A stretch of 64,000 nucleotides of DNA, from the NCBI GenBank assembly GCA_022791455.1, contig JAAVZC010000007.1:184059-248058 (forward strand), given 5' to 3'. Below the pieces are notes generated by a model. The model worked only from the letters and a program-made list of their open reading frames with translations. It was not told the origin of the DNA and did not search any database. Source of the stretch: Eggerthellaceae bacterium (lineage in GTDB: Bacteria > Actinomycetota > Coriobacteriia > Coriobacteriales > Eggerthellaceae). The translations under genes and the position numbers were made by a program. Each line of letters opens with the position of its first letter. Within the stretch, counting starts at the first letter, position 1. Positions 51,821 to 59,759 of the stretch are shown piece by piece.

Positions 51821-53719
51821 ATGCACGGGAAGACTTTCAAACCGCGGACGCACAGCGAATCACCGCTCCGTCGTGCGAAGGGGCGCTTCGCCGCCCTTGC
51901 ACTGGCAGCCTTGCTGGCCGTGGCCGCCGGGCTTTGCGTCGCGGGCTGCAGTCCCGCCAGCACCGGCGCCGCCGCACAGCCCACATTCACCCCCGGCACC
52001 TACCAGGGAGTAGGTTCCGGCAACGGAGGCGACATTGTTGTTGAAGTGACCTTCAGCGAGCACGCCATCGAATCTATCGAGATTGTTCAGCAAACCGAAA
52101 CCCCCACTATTGCCGATGGCATGCTGGAAGAGCTGCCGGCCACCATCATGGCCGCTCAGAGCGTTGACGTGGACACCGTCTCCGGCGCCACCCTCACCAG
52201 CATGGGCATCATCACCGCCGTATCCGACGCCATCCAGCAGGCAGGCGGCAGCCTCACCACCATGAAGGCGCCCGCGGGCCAGCCGCAAACCGGCGAGACC
52301 GTGGAAATGAGCGCCGACACCGTGGTCATCGGCGCCGGCGGCGCGGGCATGGCCGCCACCATCCGCCTGGAGGAGCTGGGGCATTCCGTCATCTTGGTGG
52401 AGAAGACCTACCGCCTGGGCGGGGCCATCTCCGTGTCCGGCGGCAACCAGGTGGTGCAGGGCAGCAAGCTGCAAGCGGAGGCCGGCGTGACCGACGACTC
52501 CCCCGAATCCATGATCGAGGACTTCCAGAAGAACGGCGAGGGCATCTGCGTGCCGGAGCTCATCCAGCTCTATGCCGAGAACGTGGGCGAGACCACCGAC
52601 TGGATCCACGAGTACGCGGGCGTTCAGTACAACATGGAGGGCGGCCTGCACGACCTGGCCGAATACTCCCACAACCGCGAGCTGGCCTATGAGGGCGGCG
52701 GCGCAGGGGCTACCGAGTCGCTGCGCAAGGCCGTGGCAGATTCCGGCGCCGAGGTGCTCACCAACACGCGCGCCGAGGAGCTGATCGTGGAAGACGGCAA
52801 AGTGTGCGGCGTAAAGGCCACTGCTTCTGACGGCACCGCCTACATCCTGCGCGCAGAGAACGTGGTGATGGCCACCGGCGGCTACGGCAACTCCGTGGAT
52901 TGGCTGCCGGACAGCGTGAAGGAAAGTGCGCTGTACTACGGCCCCGGCTCGTCCGAGGGCGACGGCCTGACCATGGCCACCGCCGAGGGCGTGAACGCCG
53001 CCACCCGCATGATCGAGTACGTGAAGCAGTACCCCAACGGCTGCGAAGTGTCCAAGGGCCACGCGAAATCCACCATCGACGGCAACCTGCTGGTATGGCC
53101 CATGAGCACCATCCTTGTGAACCCCGAGGGCGAGCGCGTGGTGAACGAGAAGGCCTCCAACCACGACATTCTGGAAGTGGAGCTGGAGCAAACCGGATCG
53201 ATGCTGTTCCTGCTGATGGACGCCGAGAACTTCGCCGTTTGGAGCGAGAAGCTGGCGGACACCGGCTTCAACTCCCGCTCGGTGGAAGACTACCTTGAGG
53301 CCAACGGCGCCACCACCCCCATCTGGATCCACGGCGACACGCTGGCCGACGTGGCCGAAGCCGCCGGCATGGACGCCGCCGTTCTGGAGCAGACCGTAGC
53401 CGACTACAACGCCGGCGTTGACGCAGGCGTGGACGAATTCGGCCGCACCGGCGACTACCTGCAGCAGAAGATTGGCGATGGCCCCTACTACCTGGTGGAG
53501 CAGAAGCCCCGCTATGCCACCACCATGGGCGGCCTGGTTGTCAACACCTCGCTGCAAGTGATCAACACCGACGGCGACGTGATCCCCGGCCTTTACGCTG
53601 CCGGCGAAGTGGTGGGCGGCGTTCACGGCTCGAACTCCCCCTCCGGCGCCAACAACGGCTGGGTACTGACGTCTGGCAAGCTGGCGGCGGATGCCATTGC
53701 CGCCCAGGACGCGGAATAG
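51821..53719 (+). CDS. Lipoprotein FMN/FAD-dependent reductase (fumarate reductase-like), cassette 3
   Basis: 632 residues. A lipobox LCVAGC puts the acyl anchor on C43. An FMN_bind domain (about 55-135) has DTVSGATLTS, with T124 as the expected site of ApbE-attached FMN. An FAD_binding_2 domain follows (VVIGAGGAGMAATIRLEELG near 172; the C-terminal GLYAAGEVVGGVHGSNSPSGANNGW). This layout is shared with extracellular fumarate/urocanate-type reductases. The acceptor is unknown. The cytochrome gene follows by 18 bases. The ATG at 51821 follows GGAGGAGGC. The enzyme would face outside, anchored to the membrane. Confidence 0.93.
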   Translation: MHGKTFKPRTHSESPLRRAKGRFAALALAALLAVAAGLCVAGCSPASTGAAAQPTFTPGTYQGVGSGNGGDIVVEVTFSEHAIESIEIVQQTETPTIADGMLEELPATIMAAQSVDVDTVSGATLTSMGIITAVSDAIQQAGGSLTTMKAPAGQPQTGETVEMSADTVVIGAGGAGMAATIRLEELGHSVILVEKTYRLGGAISVSGGNQVVQGSKLQAEAGVTDDSPESMIEDFQKNGEGICVPELIQLYAENVGETTDWIHEYAGVQYNMEGGLHDLAEYSHNRELAYEGGGAGATESLRKAVADSGAEVLTNTRAEELIVEDGKVCGVKATASDGTAYILRAENVVMATGGYGNSVDWLPDSVKESALYYGPGSSEGDGLTMATAEGVNAATRMIEYVKQYPNGCEVSKGHAKSTIDGNLLVWPMSTILVNPEGERVVNEKASNHDILEVELEQTGSMLFLLMDAENFAVWSEKLADTGFNSRSVEDYLEANGATTPIWIHGDTLADVAEAAGMDAAVLEQTVADYNAGVDAGVDEFGRTGDYLQQKIGDGPYYLVEQKPRYATTMGGLVVNTSLQVINTDGDVIPGLYAAGEVVGGVHGSNSPSGANNGWVLTSGKLAADAIAAQDAE

Positions 53720-53737
53720 CGAAGAGAGGAGGAAACC

Positions 53738-54418
53738 ATGACCGAGAACAACGCATCCCCCAAGCGCGCTCGTAAAAAATGGCCCATTGCGGTGGGCGTG
53801 GTGGCCGCCGTGCTGATTGTGGCGGGCGCGGGCCTGTTCGCCTGGCACGAGCAGCCCAGCTTCTGCGGCGCCATCTGCCACACCCCCATGGACGGCTACC
53901 TGGAAACCTATGACGCCGAACCGGGCCAGCCGGGCGTAGACAAGTACGGAAACACCGTGAGCGATTCTTCCGCCATGATGGCCGCCGTGCACCGCGCCGA
54001 AGATGGCACCACCTGCATGGATTGCCACGTGCCCACCATGGACGAGCAGATTGGCGAAGGCCTGGCCTGGGCGTCCGGCAACTACGACGTGCACGACAAC
54101 GCCACCTACGGCGCGTCGCTGGAAGAGAAGACACTCACCCAGCTGACCGCTGCGCGCGGCATCGCCAACGAGCAGTTCTGCCTGAACGAGGCCTGTCACA
54201 CCGGCGACGACGGCCAACCGCTCACTCGCGCCGACCTTATTGTTGCCACCAAGGACCTCACGCTGAACCCCCACATCGCCCAGCACGGCGAACTGGAGTG
54301 CAGCGACTGCCACAAGGCCCATCGCGCCTCGGTGCTCACCTGCACCAAGTGCCACGAGGACGCCGACGTCCCCGAAGGCTGGCTGAGCTACGAAGAGTCC
54401 CTGGAAATAGCCTACTAG
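53738..54418 (+). CDS. Membrane-anchored multihaem cytochrome c (NapC/NrfH-like), cassette 3
   Basis: 226 residues with one N-terminal helix (about 15-36). Five haem-type motifs are visible: canonical CMDCH (93-97), CSDCH (188-192) and CTKCH (202-206), plus atypical CGAICH (43-48, CX3CH) and CLNEACH (148-154, CX4CH). A quinol-oxidising cytochrome that hands electrons to the outside flavoprotein is the likely role, as in NapC/NrfH pairs; haem count is between three and five. The ATG follows AGAGGAGG. The flavoprotein-cytochrome pairing resembles the cgr locus of Eggerthella lenta, in reversed order. Confidence 0.9.
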   Translation: MTENNASPKRARKKWPIAVGVVAAVLIVAGAGLFAWHEQPSFCGAICHTPMDGYLETYDAEPGQPGVDKYGNTVSDSSAMMAAVHRAEDGTTCMDCHVPTMDEQIGEGLAWASGNYDVHDNATYGASLEEKTLTQLTAARGIANEQFCLNEACHTGDDGQPLTRADLIVATKDLTLNPHIAQHGELECSDCHKAHRASVLTCTKCHEDADVPEGWLSYEESLEIAY

Positions 54419-54466
54419 GCGCCATCTCCCCTCCTGGCGCATCGACACAAGAACGCCCCTTCAACA

Positions 54467-54494
54467 AGCGGGCCACCCTCAAGGGTGGCCCGCT
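54467..54494. terminator. Terminator between cassette 3 and the AAA ATPase
   Basis: Perfect 13-bp stem AGCGGGCCACCCT / AGGGTGGCCCGCT with only a two-base gap, lying between convergent genes. Strong but without a T-tract. Confidence 0.7.
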
Positions 54495-54510
54495 CCGCAT
54501 TCTCTAGCCC

Positions 54511-55878
54511 TTACACCAACCCGCACATGTAGAGCGGAAGGCATATGCGGTCGCCTGAAACCTGAAGGGGGCGAGGGTGCAGCACGTACTCGGTTCCCAC
54601 GCGCTTCCCGAACTTCTTTTTGAACTTCTCAAGCGAAACGGTCTTGTAGCGTTTTCCGCTTTTGACCTCAATGGGCGAAACACGGGTCTTCATGGCCGCG
54701 CCCGGATAAGGAGCGCGAACGAGAAAGTCGATTTCCATGCGGTCGTCTGCATTACGCGAATAGGACGAGTAAAAGTGCAGCGACCGTCCGGAGCACACGA
54801 GCGATTGCGCCACCACGTTTTCGGCAAGCATGCCATCGTTCGATTCAATTTTCCCCTGCAAAATATCTGCGTACATTGCCGCCGGCGAGATTTCGTCATC
54901 CCCATACGCCATCGTGGCGAGCAGACCAGTATCGAGAAGGTAGCACTTGACCGACTGATCGCTTCGACTCATGTTAAGCCCAACCGACGGGTCGTCGCAT
55001 CCATAGCAATTGTTCACCAGGCACCCCTCCGCAAGCCAGCTAATCGCATCGGCGTAATCTCGAGCCCTTCCGCCTCCGGCAAGATCGGCGTAGACGAGCT
55101 TTTTTTCTTTGCGTGAGAGCTGGCTGGGGATATCATCGAAAATAGCCCGTATCTTATAAGCCTGCTCGCCGCCGTACTTGGCGATGTCTTCGCGATATAG
55201 CCGAATGATATTCTTCTTTGCACGCTCGGCAGCTTCCAAATTGCGCCCTTGAGCATATGCCGAGACCGCCTGCGGCATACCCCCCACGATCATGTACTCT
55301 CGAAAACAGCGCTCCGCTTTCCGATGCAGCTCGGGAGGAAGGAGCTCAAGAGACTCCCGCGATTGCTTTATGAGTTGACGAAGCGCCCTCTCCCCCAATG
55401 CCTCCAGGAACTCGCCAAAAGAAAGAGGGCGCAAGGTGAATCCCTCCTCCTCAGAGGGAATGAGGATATCTTCTACATTCCTTTTGAGCGAAATGAGAGA
55501 CCCTGTTTCGATATAGTCGTATCGACCGTCCGCCACAAGGTGCTTGATAAACTCCCGTGCCTGCGGAAATAACTGCACCTCATCAAATATCACGAGAGAT
55601 TTTCGCTCTTCGAGTCGACCACCGGTAAAGGCCTCGAGGTAAAGAAAAAACTGATCGAGATTTGACCTCGTGTCCAAAAACGTTCGCTTGAATTCGTCGG
55701 TGGCCTTTGAGAAGTCAACCATAAGGTAAGATTCATACTCCCTGCGACCAAATTCTTCCGCAAGAACCGACTTTCCAACCCGTCGTGCCCCTTCTATGAG
55801 CATTGCAGTTGAGCCGTTGCTTTCCGTCTTCCATCGAAGAAGCTTTGCATAGGCGTCTCTGGGCATGAATTCTTCCAC
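54511..55878 (-). CDS. AAA ATPase with C-terminal DUF4143 domain
   Basis: 455 residues. Walker A is EGARRVGKSVLAEEFG (near 30) and Walker B LVIFDEVQLFPQA. The C-terminal half (about 220-430) matches the DUF4143 pattern, with ENVVAQSLVCSGRSLHFYSS ... DDRMEIDFLVR ... SPIEVKSGKRYKTVSLEKF, which has nuclease-like (restriction-fold) residues E, D, E-x-K. Such proteins are widespread, sometimes associated with defence or mobile regions; their function is unproven. It stands alone, with 34-bp tandem repeats upstream. Codon use is less GC-biased than its neighbours, suggesting transfer. Confidence 0.87.
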   Translation of the reverse strand: MEEFMPRDAYAKLLRWKTESNGSTAMLIEGARRVGKSVLAEEFGRREYESYLMVDFSKATDEFKRTFLDTRSNLDQFFLYLEAFTGGRLEERKSLVIFDEVQLFPQAREFIKHLVADGRYDYIETGSLISLKRNVEDILIPSEEEGFTLRPLSFGEFLEALGERALRQLIKQSRESLELLPPELHRKAERCFREYMIVGGMPQAVSAYAQGRNLEAAERAKKNIIRLYREDIAKYGGEQAYKIRAIFDDIPSQLSRKEKKLVYADLAGGGRARDYADAISWLAEGCLVNNCYGCDDPSVGLNMSRSDQSVKCYLLDTGLLATMAYGDDEISPAAMYADILQGKIESNDGMLAENVVAQSLVCSGRSLHFYSSYSRNADDRMEIDFLVRAPYPGAAMKTRVSPIEVKSGKRYKTVSLEKFKKKFGKRVGTEYVLHPRPLQVSGDRICLPLYMCGLV

Positions 55879-55920
55879 GAATCAACACCTCTCATCTGGA
55901 GAAATAAAATACTCTGACCG

Positions 55921-56001
55921 AATCCTAAGTTATAGAAGGCAATGATTTTACACCATTCCTAAGTTATAGATGATACTGATTTCTCACCAATCCTAAGTTA
56001 T
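55921..56001. repeat. 34-bp tandem repeats upstream of the AAA/DUF4143 gene
   Basis: The core WTCCTAAGTTAT (AATCCTAAGTTATAGA in full) recurs at 55921, 55955 and 55989, exactly 34 bases apart. The units share ~GAT-N-TTN-CACC tails; the third is truncated. They lie 43-123 bases upstream of the ATPase start. They may be operators or the remains of an iteron-like array. Confidence 0.8.
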
Positions 56002-56101
56002 GCGAGCAATATGGGCGTCTGAACGAATGGGGGCCTCCCCGCCCCGCACCCCCGTGAAGAGCCCCCAACAGAAACAGCAAAAGCACTAAGCTCCCACCCC
56101 G

Positions 56102-56142
56102 TTGACAAGGCAGTAGCAGAGTTGTAACTTTAATTATTACAA
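56102..56142 (+). promoter_or_regulatory. Promoter and operator of the macrodomain-SirTM operon
   Basis: A consensus -35 TTGACA at 56102-56107 is followed after 17 bases by a weak -10 TAACTT. Over the latter lies a perfect inverted repeat TTGTAA-N9-TTACAA (56122-56142), well placed to repress transcription. The similar GTTGTAATAATGG lies at 58013-58025 before the third LuxR gene. Confidence 0.6.
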
Positions 56143-56198
56143 TAGAAAGCTCACGTATGATACAAGAAACAAATTTTCGAAGAAACCAGGAGGCTCAT

Positions 56199-57023
56199 AT
56201 GGACCAACAAAGAAAAACCCAGCTGTGCCGCACGCTGGTAGAGTACCTTGCAAACGAGTGCCGCGAGCACGGCGCGTGGCTCCCGCGGGATGTAGCCGCC
56301 GTTGCCGCCGACCCCGCCGCCACCTTCGACCAGCTGTGGCTGGCGTTCCGCGCGCTGGTAAACGTGCGCCCGGCTTGGCCCGCCCCGGCTAGTTTCCTGG
56401 TAGCTCAAGACGAGCTGCTTCAGGGCATGATCGAGGAGGCCGGCATCTCCACCATCGCCGACGCGCAGCCCTCCCCTGACGACGAGCGCCTGCGCCTGTG
56501 GCGCGGCGACATCACCACCATCGCCGCCGACGCCATTGTAAACGCGGCAAACTCCCAGATGACCGGGTGCTGGCAGCCGCTGCACTATTGCATCGACAAC
56601 GCTATCCACACCTTCGCCGGCGTCCAGCTGCGCGCCGAAATGACCGCCATCATGGAGAAGCAGGGGCACGAGGAGCCCACCGGCCACGCCAAAATCACCC
56701 CGGCTTACAACCTGCCCTCCAAGCACATTATCCACACCGTGGGGCCCATCGCCTCGGGTCGCCCCACCGATACACATCGCCGCCAGCTGGCCCTGAGCTA
56801 TCGCGCCTGCCTGGACACCGCCTACGCCAACGACTGCCTGTCCATCGCGCTGTGCTGCATCTCAACCGGCGTGTTCGGGTTCCCGCAGGAAGAAGCCGCT
56901 GCTATTGCCGTGCGCACGGTGCGGGAATGGATGGCCGAGCACCCGGAATCGGCGCTGATTGTGGTGTTCAACGTGTTCGGCGAAATAGACGAAGCCTTGT
57001 ACCGCCGCCAGCTCAATCTGTAG
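56199..57023 (+). CDS. Zinc-dependent macrodomain ADP-ribosyl hydrolase
   Basis: 274 residues from the ATG at 56199 (AGGAGGCTCAT upstream); an open start at 56157 lacks a site. The macrodomain begins near 100 (LWRGDITTIAADAIVNAANSQ). The Zn site TGCWQPLHYCIDN supplies C124, H129 and C131, the pattern of Zn-containing macrodomains that remove ADP-ribose from aspartate. The phosphate loop is STGVFGFPQEEAA. The first ~95 residues are helical and usual in this subfamily. It is 12 bases upstream of a SirTM gene, the known partner. Confidence 0.92.
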   Translation: MDQQRKTQLCRTLVEYLANECREHGAWLPRDVAAVAADPAATFDQLWLAFRALVNVRPAWPAPASFLVAQDELLQGMIEEAGISTIADAQPSPDDERLRLWRGDITTIAADAIVNAANSQMTGCWQPLHYCIDNAIHTFAGVQLRAEMTAIMEKQGHEEPTGHAKITPAYNLPSKHIIHTVGPIASGRPTDTHRRQLALSYRACLDTAYANDCLSIALCCISTGVFGFPQEEAAAIAVRTVREWMAEHPESALIVVFNVFGEIDEALYRRQLNL

Positions 57024-57035
57024 AAAGGCATACTC

Positions 57036-57938
57036 ATGTTTCCGTTTTTTATGACCCCCGAAAAGCCCCAGACCCCCGAAGAGCGAGAGATCGCCATTGC
57101 CCGCGCTCGCGAAGTGATGGCCACCACCAACCGCGTGCTCATTGGCGCGGGAGCGGGACTCTCCACCGCCGCCGGCATCAACTACGGTGGCCAGCGCTTC
57201 CAAGACAACTTCCCCGCGTTCATCAAGCGCTACGGCATGACCGACATGTACTCCGCCGGCTTCTACCCCTTCCCCATCGAAGAGGACCGCTGGGCCTACT
57301 GGGCCCATCACGCCACAGTGAACTGTCTGGGGCTAGACGCCCAGCCGCTCTACGAGGAGATCTACGAGTGGGCGCGCAACCTTGACTACTTCGTGATCAC
57401 CACCAACGCCGACCAGCAGTTCTTTAAGGCCGGCTTCGACCCCAAGCGCATCTTCGCCACCCAGGGCGACTACGCGCACATTCAGTGCACCACCGGCCGT
57501 CACGGCATTCGCGAAGATGCAGAGATCTTCGCGCGCATCGAGGAAGACACCGAAGGAGGCAAGCGCACCCGCATCACCGATGCCACGCTGGTGCCCACAT
57601 GCGACGTGTGCGGCGCGCCCATGAACATGCACTTGCGCGTTGACGACAGCTTCGTGCAAACCGACGACTGGTACGCCGCCGAGGCCCGCTACAAGGAGTT
57701 CGTGGCGAAGATTGGCCAAGAACCCACCACCTTGTTGGAGCTGGGCGTGGGCTGGAACACTCCAGTGTGGATCCGCATGCCCTTCGAGCAAATTGCCCGT
57801 AAGACCGACAGCCCGCTCATCCGCATGAACTACGACAGCGCCTCGGTTGATCGCACCATCCAAAGCGGCATTGCCATCGAGGGCGACATCGCCCGCACCT
57901 TCCCCCTCATTAGCGGCGAGGCCCCGCTAGAGGGGTAA
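57036..57938 (+). CDS. Class M sirtuin (SirTM), protein ADP-ribosyltransferase-like
   Basis: 300 residues. The NAD loop GAGAGLSTAAGINY is at 37-50 and TTNADQQF at 122-129, where canonical deacetylase sirtuins have NIDxLH; the catalytic His is replaced by Gln. Only C151, C189 and C192 are clear among possible zinc ligands. Class M sirtuins ADP-ribosylate a lipoylated carrier (GcvH-L) and the macrodomain partner reverses it. No gcvH-L or lipoate ligase gene is in the window, so the target here is open. Confidence 0.9.
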   Translation: MFPFFMTPEKPQTPEEREIAIARAREVMATTNRVLIGAGAGLSTAAGINYGGQRFQDNFPAFIKRYGMTDMYSAGFYPFPIEEDRWAYWAHHATVNCLGLDAQPLYEEIYEWARNLDYFVITTNADQQFFKAGFDPKRIFATQGDYAHIQCTTGRHGIREDAEIFARIEEDTEGGKRTRITDATLVPTCDVCGAPMNMHLRVDDSFVQTDDWYAAEARYKEFVAKIGQEPTTLLELGVGWNTPVWIRMPFEQIARKTDSPLIRMNYDSASVDRTIQSGIAIEGDIARTFPLISGEAPLEG

Positions 57939-57963
57939 CAGCGCAAAGTCCAAGACCCCCCAG

Positions 57964-57993
57964 AGCGACGCCACGGGAAACGGTGGCGTCGCT
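57964..57993 (+). terminator. Terminator after SirTM
   Basis: Perfect 11-bp stem AGCGACGCCAC / GTGGCGTCGCT with an 8-base loop, followed by TGTTTTTC, 25 bases after the stop. Confidence 0.9.
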
Positions 57994-58101
57994 TGTTTTT
58001 CTTCCAAAAATCGTTGTAATAATGGTTTTTACTTTACCGAATAGCTAATATATCCTTCACATGTCCGACTACGGAAATCATCTCATCTGGGGGGATACGA
58101 A

Positions 58102-59544
58102 ATGGCGCCAACCCAACCGCGCATTTCCAGCGCCGATCGGTGCCTCAAACGCTGGCCGATGCTTCCACTACTCTCCATCGGCCTTTGGTCTGGTTGGCAG
58201 TTCATTGCCTTCAGCGGCACCCTGCCCTTCTCCGTGGACAGCGGGCTCATCTTTTCGCTGGCCATGTTCTCGGTGTGCCTGCTGGCCATGCTGCGGCCCC
58301 ACCTGTTCCGTCAGCTGGTGCGCCGGCCGCGCTTTTTGGTGGAAAGCGGTGGCGTATGCTCAGTGGGCACCTTCCTGCTCATGATGCCCCTGTTTGCGCC
58401 GCAAGCGGCTACCGCCGGATCTATGCAGGTGCTCTCTCTAACCGGTCAGGTGCTCTCCGGCGCCGGCATAACCTGCATCGCCCTGTACTCCTGCGAGCTT
58501 TTGGGGCGCTTGAACCCCAGCAACATCTGGATTTGGCTGGCCTATTCCGAGCTGCTCGTCGTGGGCCTGTACTTCGTCGTAGCCGGTGTGGGGCTGGTGG
58601 CGGGCGGTGTCATTTTCATGGCATTGCCGCTTCTTGCCGGCTTCTGCCTGCATCTGGGCGACCGCCCCGGCTCATCCCTCGACCTGGCCCAAGAAGAGCG
58701 CCAACCCGAGCCAACCTCTAACGGCACCTTCGCCAAGCTGGCCGTTTTCGTGTTGCTGCTGTCCTTGGCCTCCAGCTTCGCGCGCATCATCTCAACCGGC
58801 TCCAACGACGGCGACTTCTCGCTGGTGGGGGCCGCCGCCGCGCGCATTTTTCTTGCCGCCGCTATTCTGGTGGCCATCATCGTTACCCGGCGCCAGTTCC
58901 CCTTCTCGCAGCTGTGCATGTTCATCTCCGCCATGATCCTCATCATCTTCGCCTACCGTGCCTTCGGGCTGCCGGCAGGGCCCGTGCTGTTCTTCCTGAC
59001 CACCTTGGCATACGGGACACTGGAGTGTGTAACCATTGCCATGGCTGCGTGCCTGTCGTTCAAGACCACCAAAGACCCTATCTTCATCAGCGCCCTGTTC
59101 CTGATTGCCCTGTACTCCGGCTCGGGCATTGCCACCGGCGTTGAGCAACTGGGACTGATTACCGAGACCTCGCTTTCCACGGTGGCGTTCTCTATCACGG
59201 CCCTGGCCAGCATCATCTTTGCCTTCTACTTCATTCAAGATCGTACCTACAACAACCTACTGGGCTCCATTGAGGACTTCGAGCTGGAATACGCCGCGCC
59301 CGAAACCGCTCCCGCGCCCGATGCGCGCCAGGAAGCGGCTATCGAGCAGTTGCGCACGCAGTTCGACTTATCGCCGCGCGAATGCGAGGTAATCGAGAAG
59401 CTGCGGGGCGGCTCGACCGTCGGCCGCATTGCCGAGAGCATGCATCTTTCGGTGCACACGGTGCGCGGCTACATCCACAACATTTATGCGAAGTGCGAGG
59501 TGCATTCGCGCAACGAGCTGCTGGACTTGCTGGAAACTCGCTGA
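58102..59544 (+). CDS. LuxR-type regulator with multi-helix membrane domain, cassette 4
   Basis: 480 residues. About 12 hydrophobic segments fill residues 15-375. A short acidic linker (PETAPAPDARQEAAIEQL) and the LuxR helix-turn-helix (FDLSPRECEVIEKLRGGSTVGRIAESMHLSVHTVRGYIHNIYAKCEVHSRNELLDLLE) follow. The ATG follows GGGGGGATACG. It reads in the same direction as cassette 4, whose first gene starts 215 bases downstream, and is its likely regulator. The TTGTAATAAT upstream echoes the operator of the macrodomain operon. Confidence 0.9.
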   Translation: MAPTQPRISSADRCLKRWPMLPLLSIGLWSGWQFIAFSGTLPFSVDSGLIFSLAMFSVCLLAMLRPHLFRQLVRRPRFLVESGGVCSVGTFLLMMPLFAPQAATAGSMQVLSLTGQVLSGAGITCIALYSCELLGRLNPSNIWIWLAYSELLVVGLYFVVAGVGLVAGGVIFMALPLLAGFCLHLGDRPGSSLDLAQEERQPEPTSNGTFAKLAVFVLLLSLASSFARIISTGSNDGDFSLVGAAAARIFLAAAILVAIIVTRRQFPFSQLCMFISAMILIIFAYRAFGLPAGPVLFFLTTLAYGTLECVTIAMAACLSFKTTKDPIFISALFLIALYSGSGIATGVEQLGLITETSLSTVAFSITALASIIFAFYFIQDRTYNNLLGSIEDFELEYAAPETAPAPDARQEAAIEQLRTQFDLSPRECEVIEKLRGGSTVGRIAESMHLSVHTVRGYIHNIYAKCEVHSRNELLDLLETR

Positions 59545-59759
59545 CAGAAAAACACCAGTTCAACGCTAGGTCAATTTTTGTGGGGGCTCAATTCCTCCCG
59601 TTTTTCGCCCCGCGTCCGTCCCAAAAGGAACATATTCGAATCTACCGCACCTCTCCCGTGCCTCCTAACCTCTCTTTAGCGCGCAGATGCGAAGAGGGGG
59701 TGAAGTTGCCCGCGCGCCATTCACGCAGACAACCGAAGAGAGACGAGAGAGGAATCAAC

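Noticed and set aside
51860..54448. An 862-residue open frame on the minus strand
   Set aside because: Antisense to the flavin reductase and cytochrome genes; composition (Gly/His/Val) is typical of a shadow in high-GC DNA.
55921..56001. Possible CRISPR array
   Set aside because: The units are contiguous 34-bp tandem repeats with related, not unique, sequence between cores, only ~2.4 copies, and no cas genes are near.
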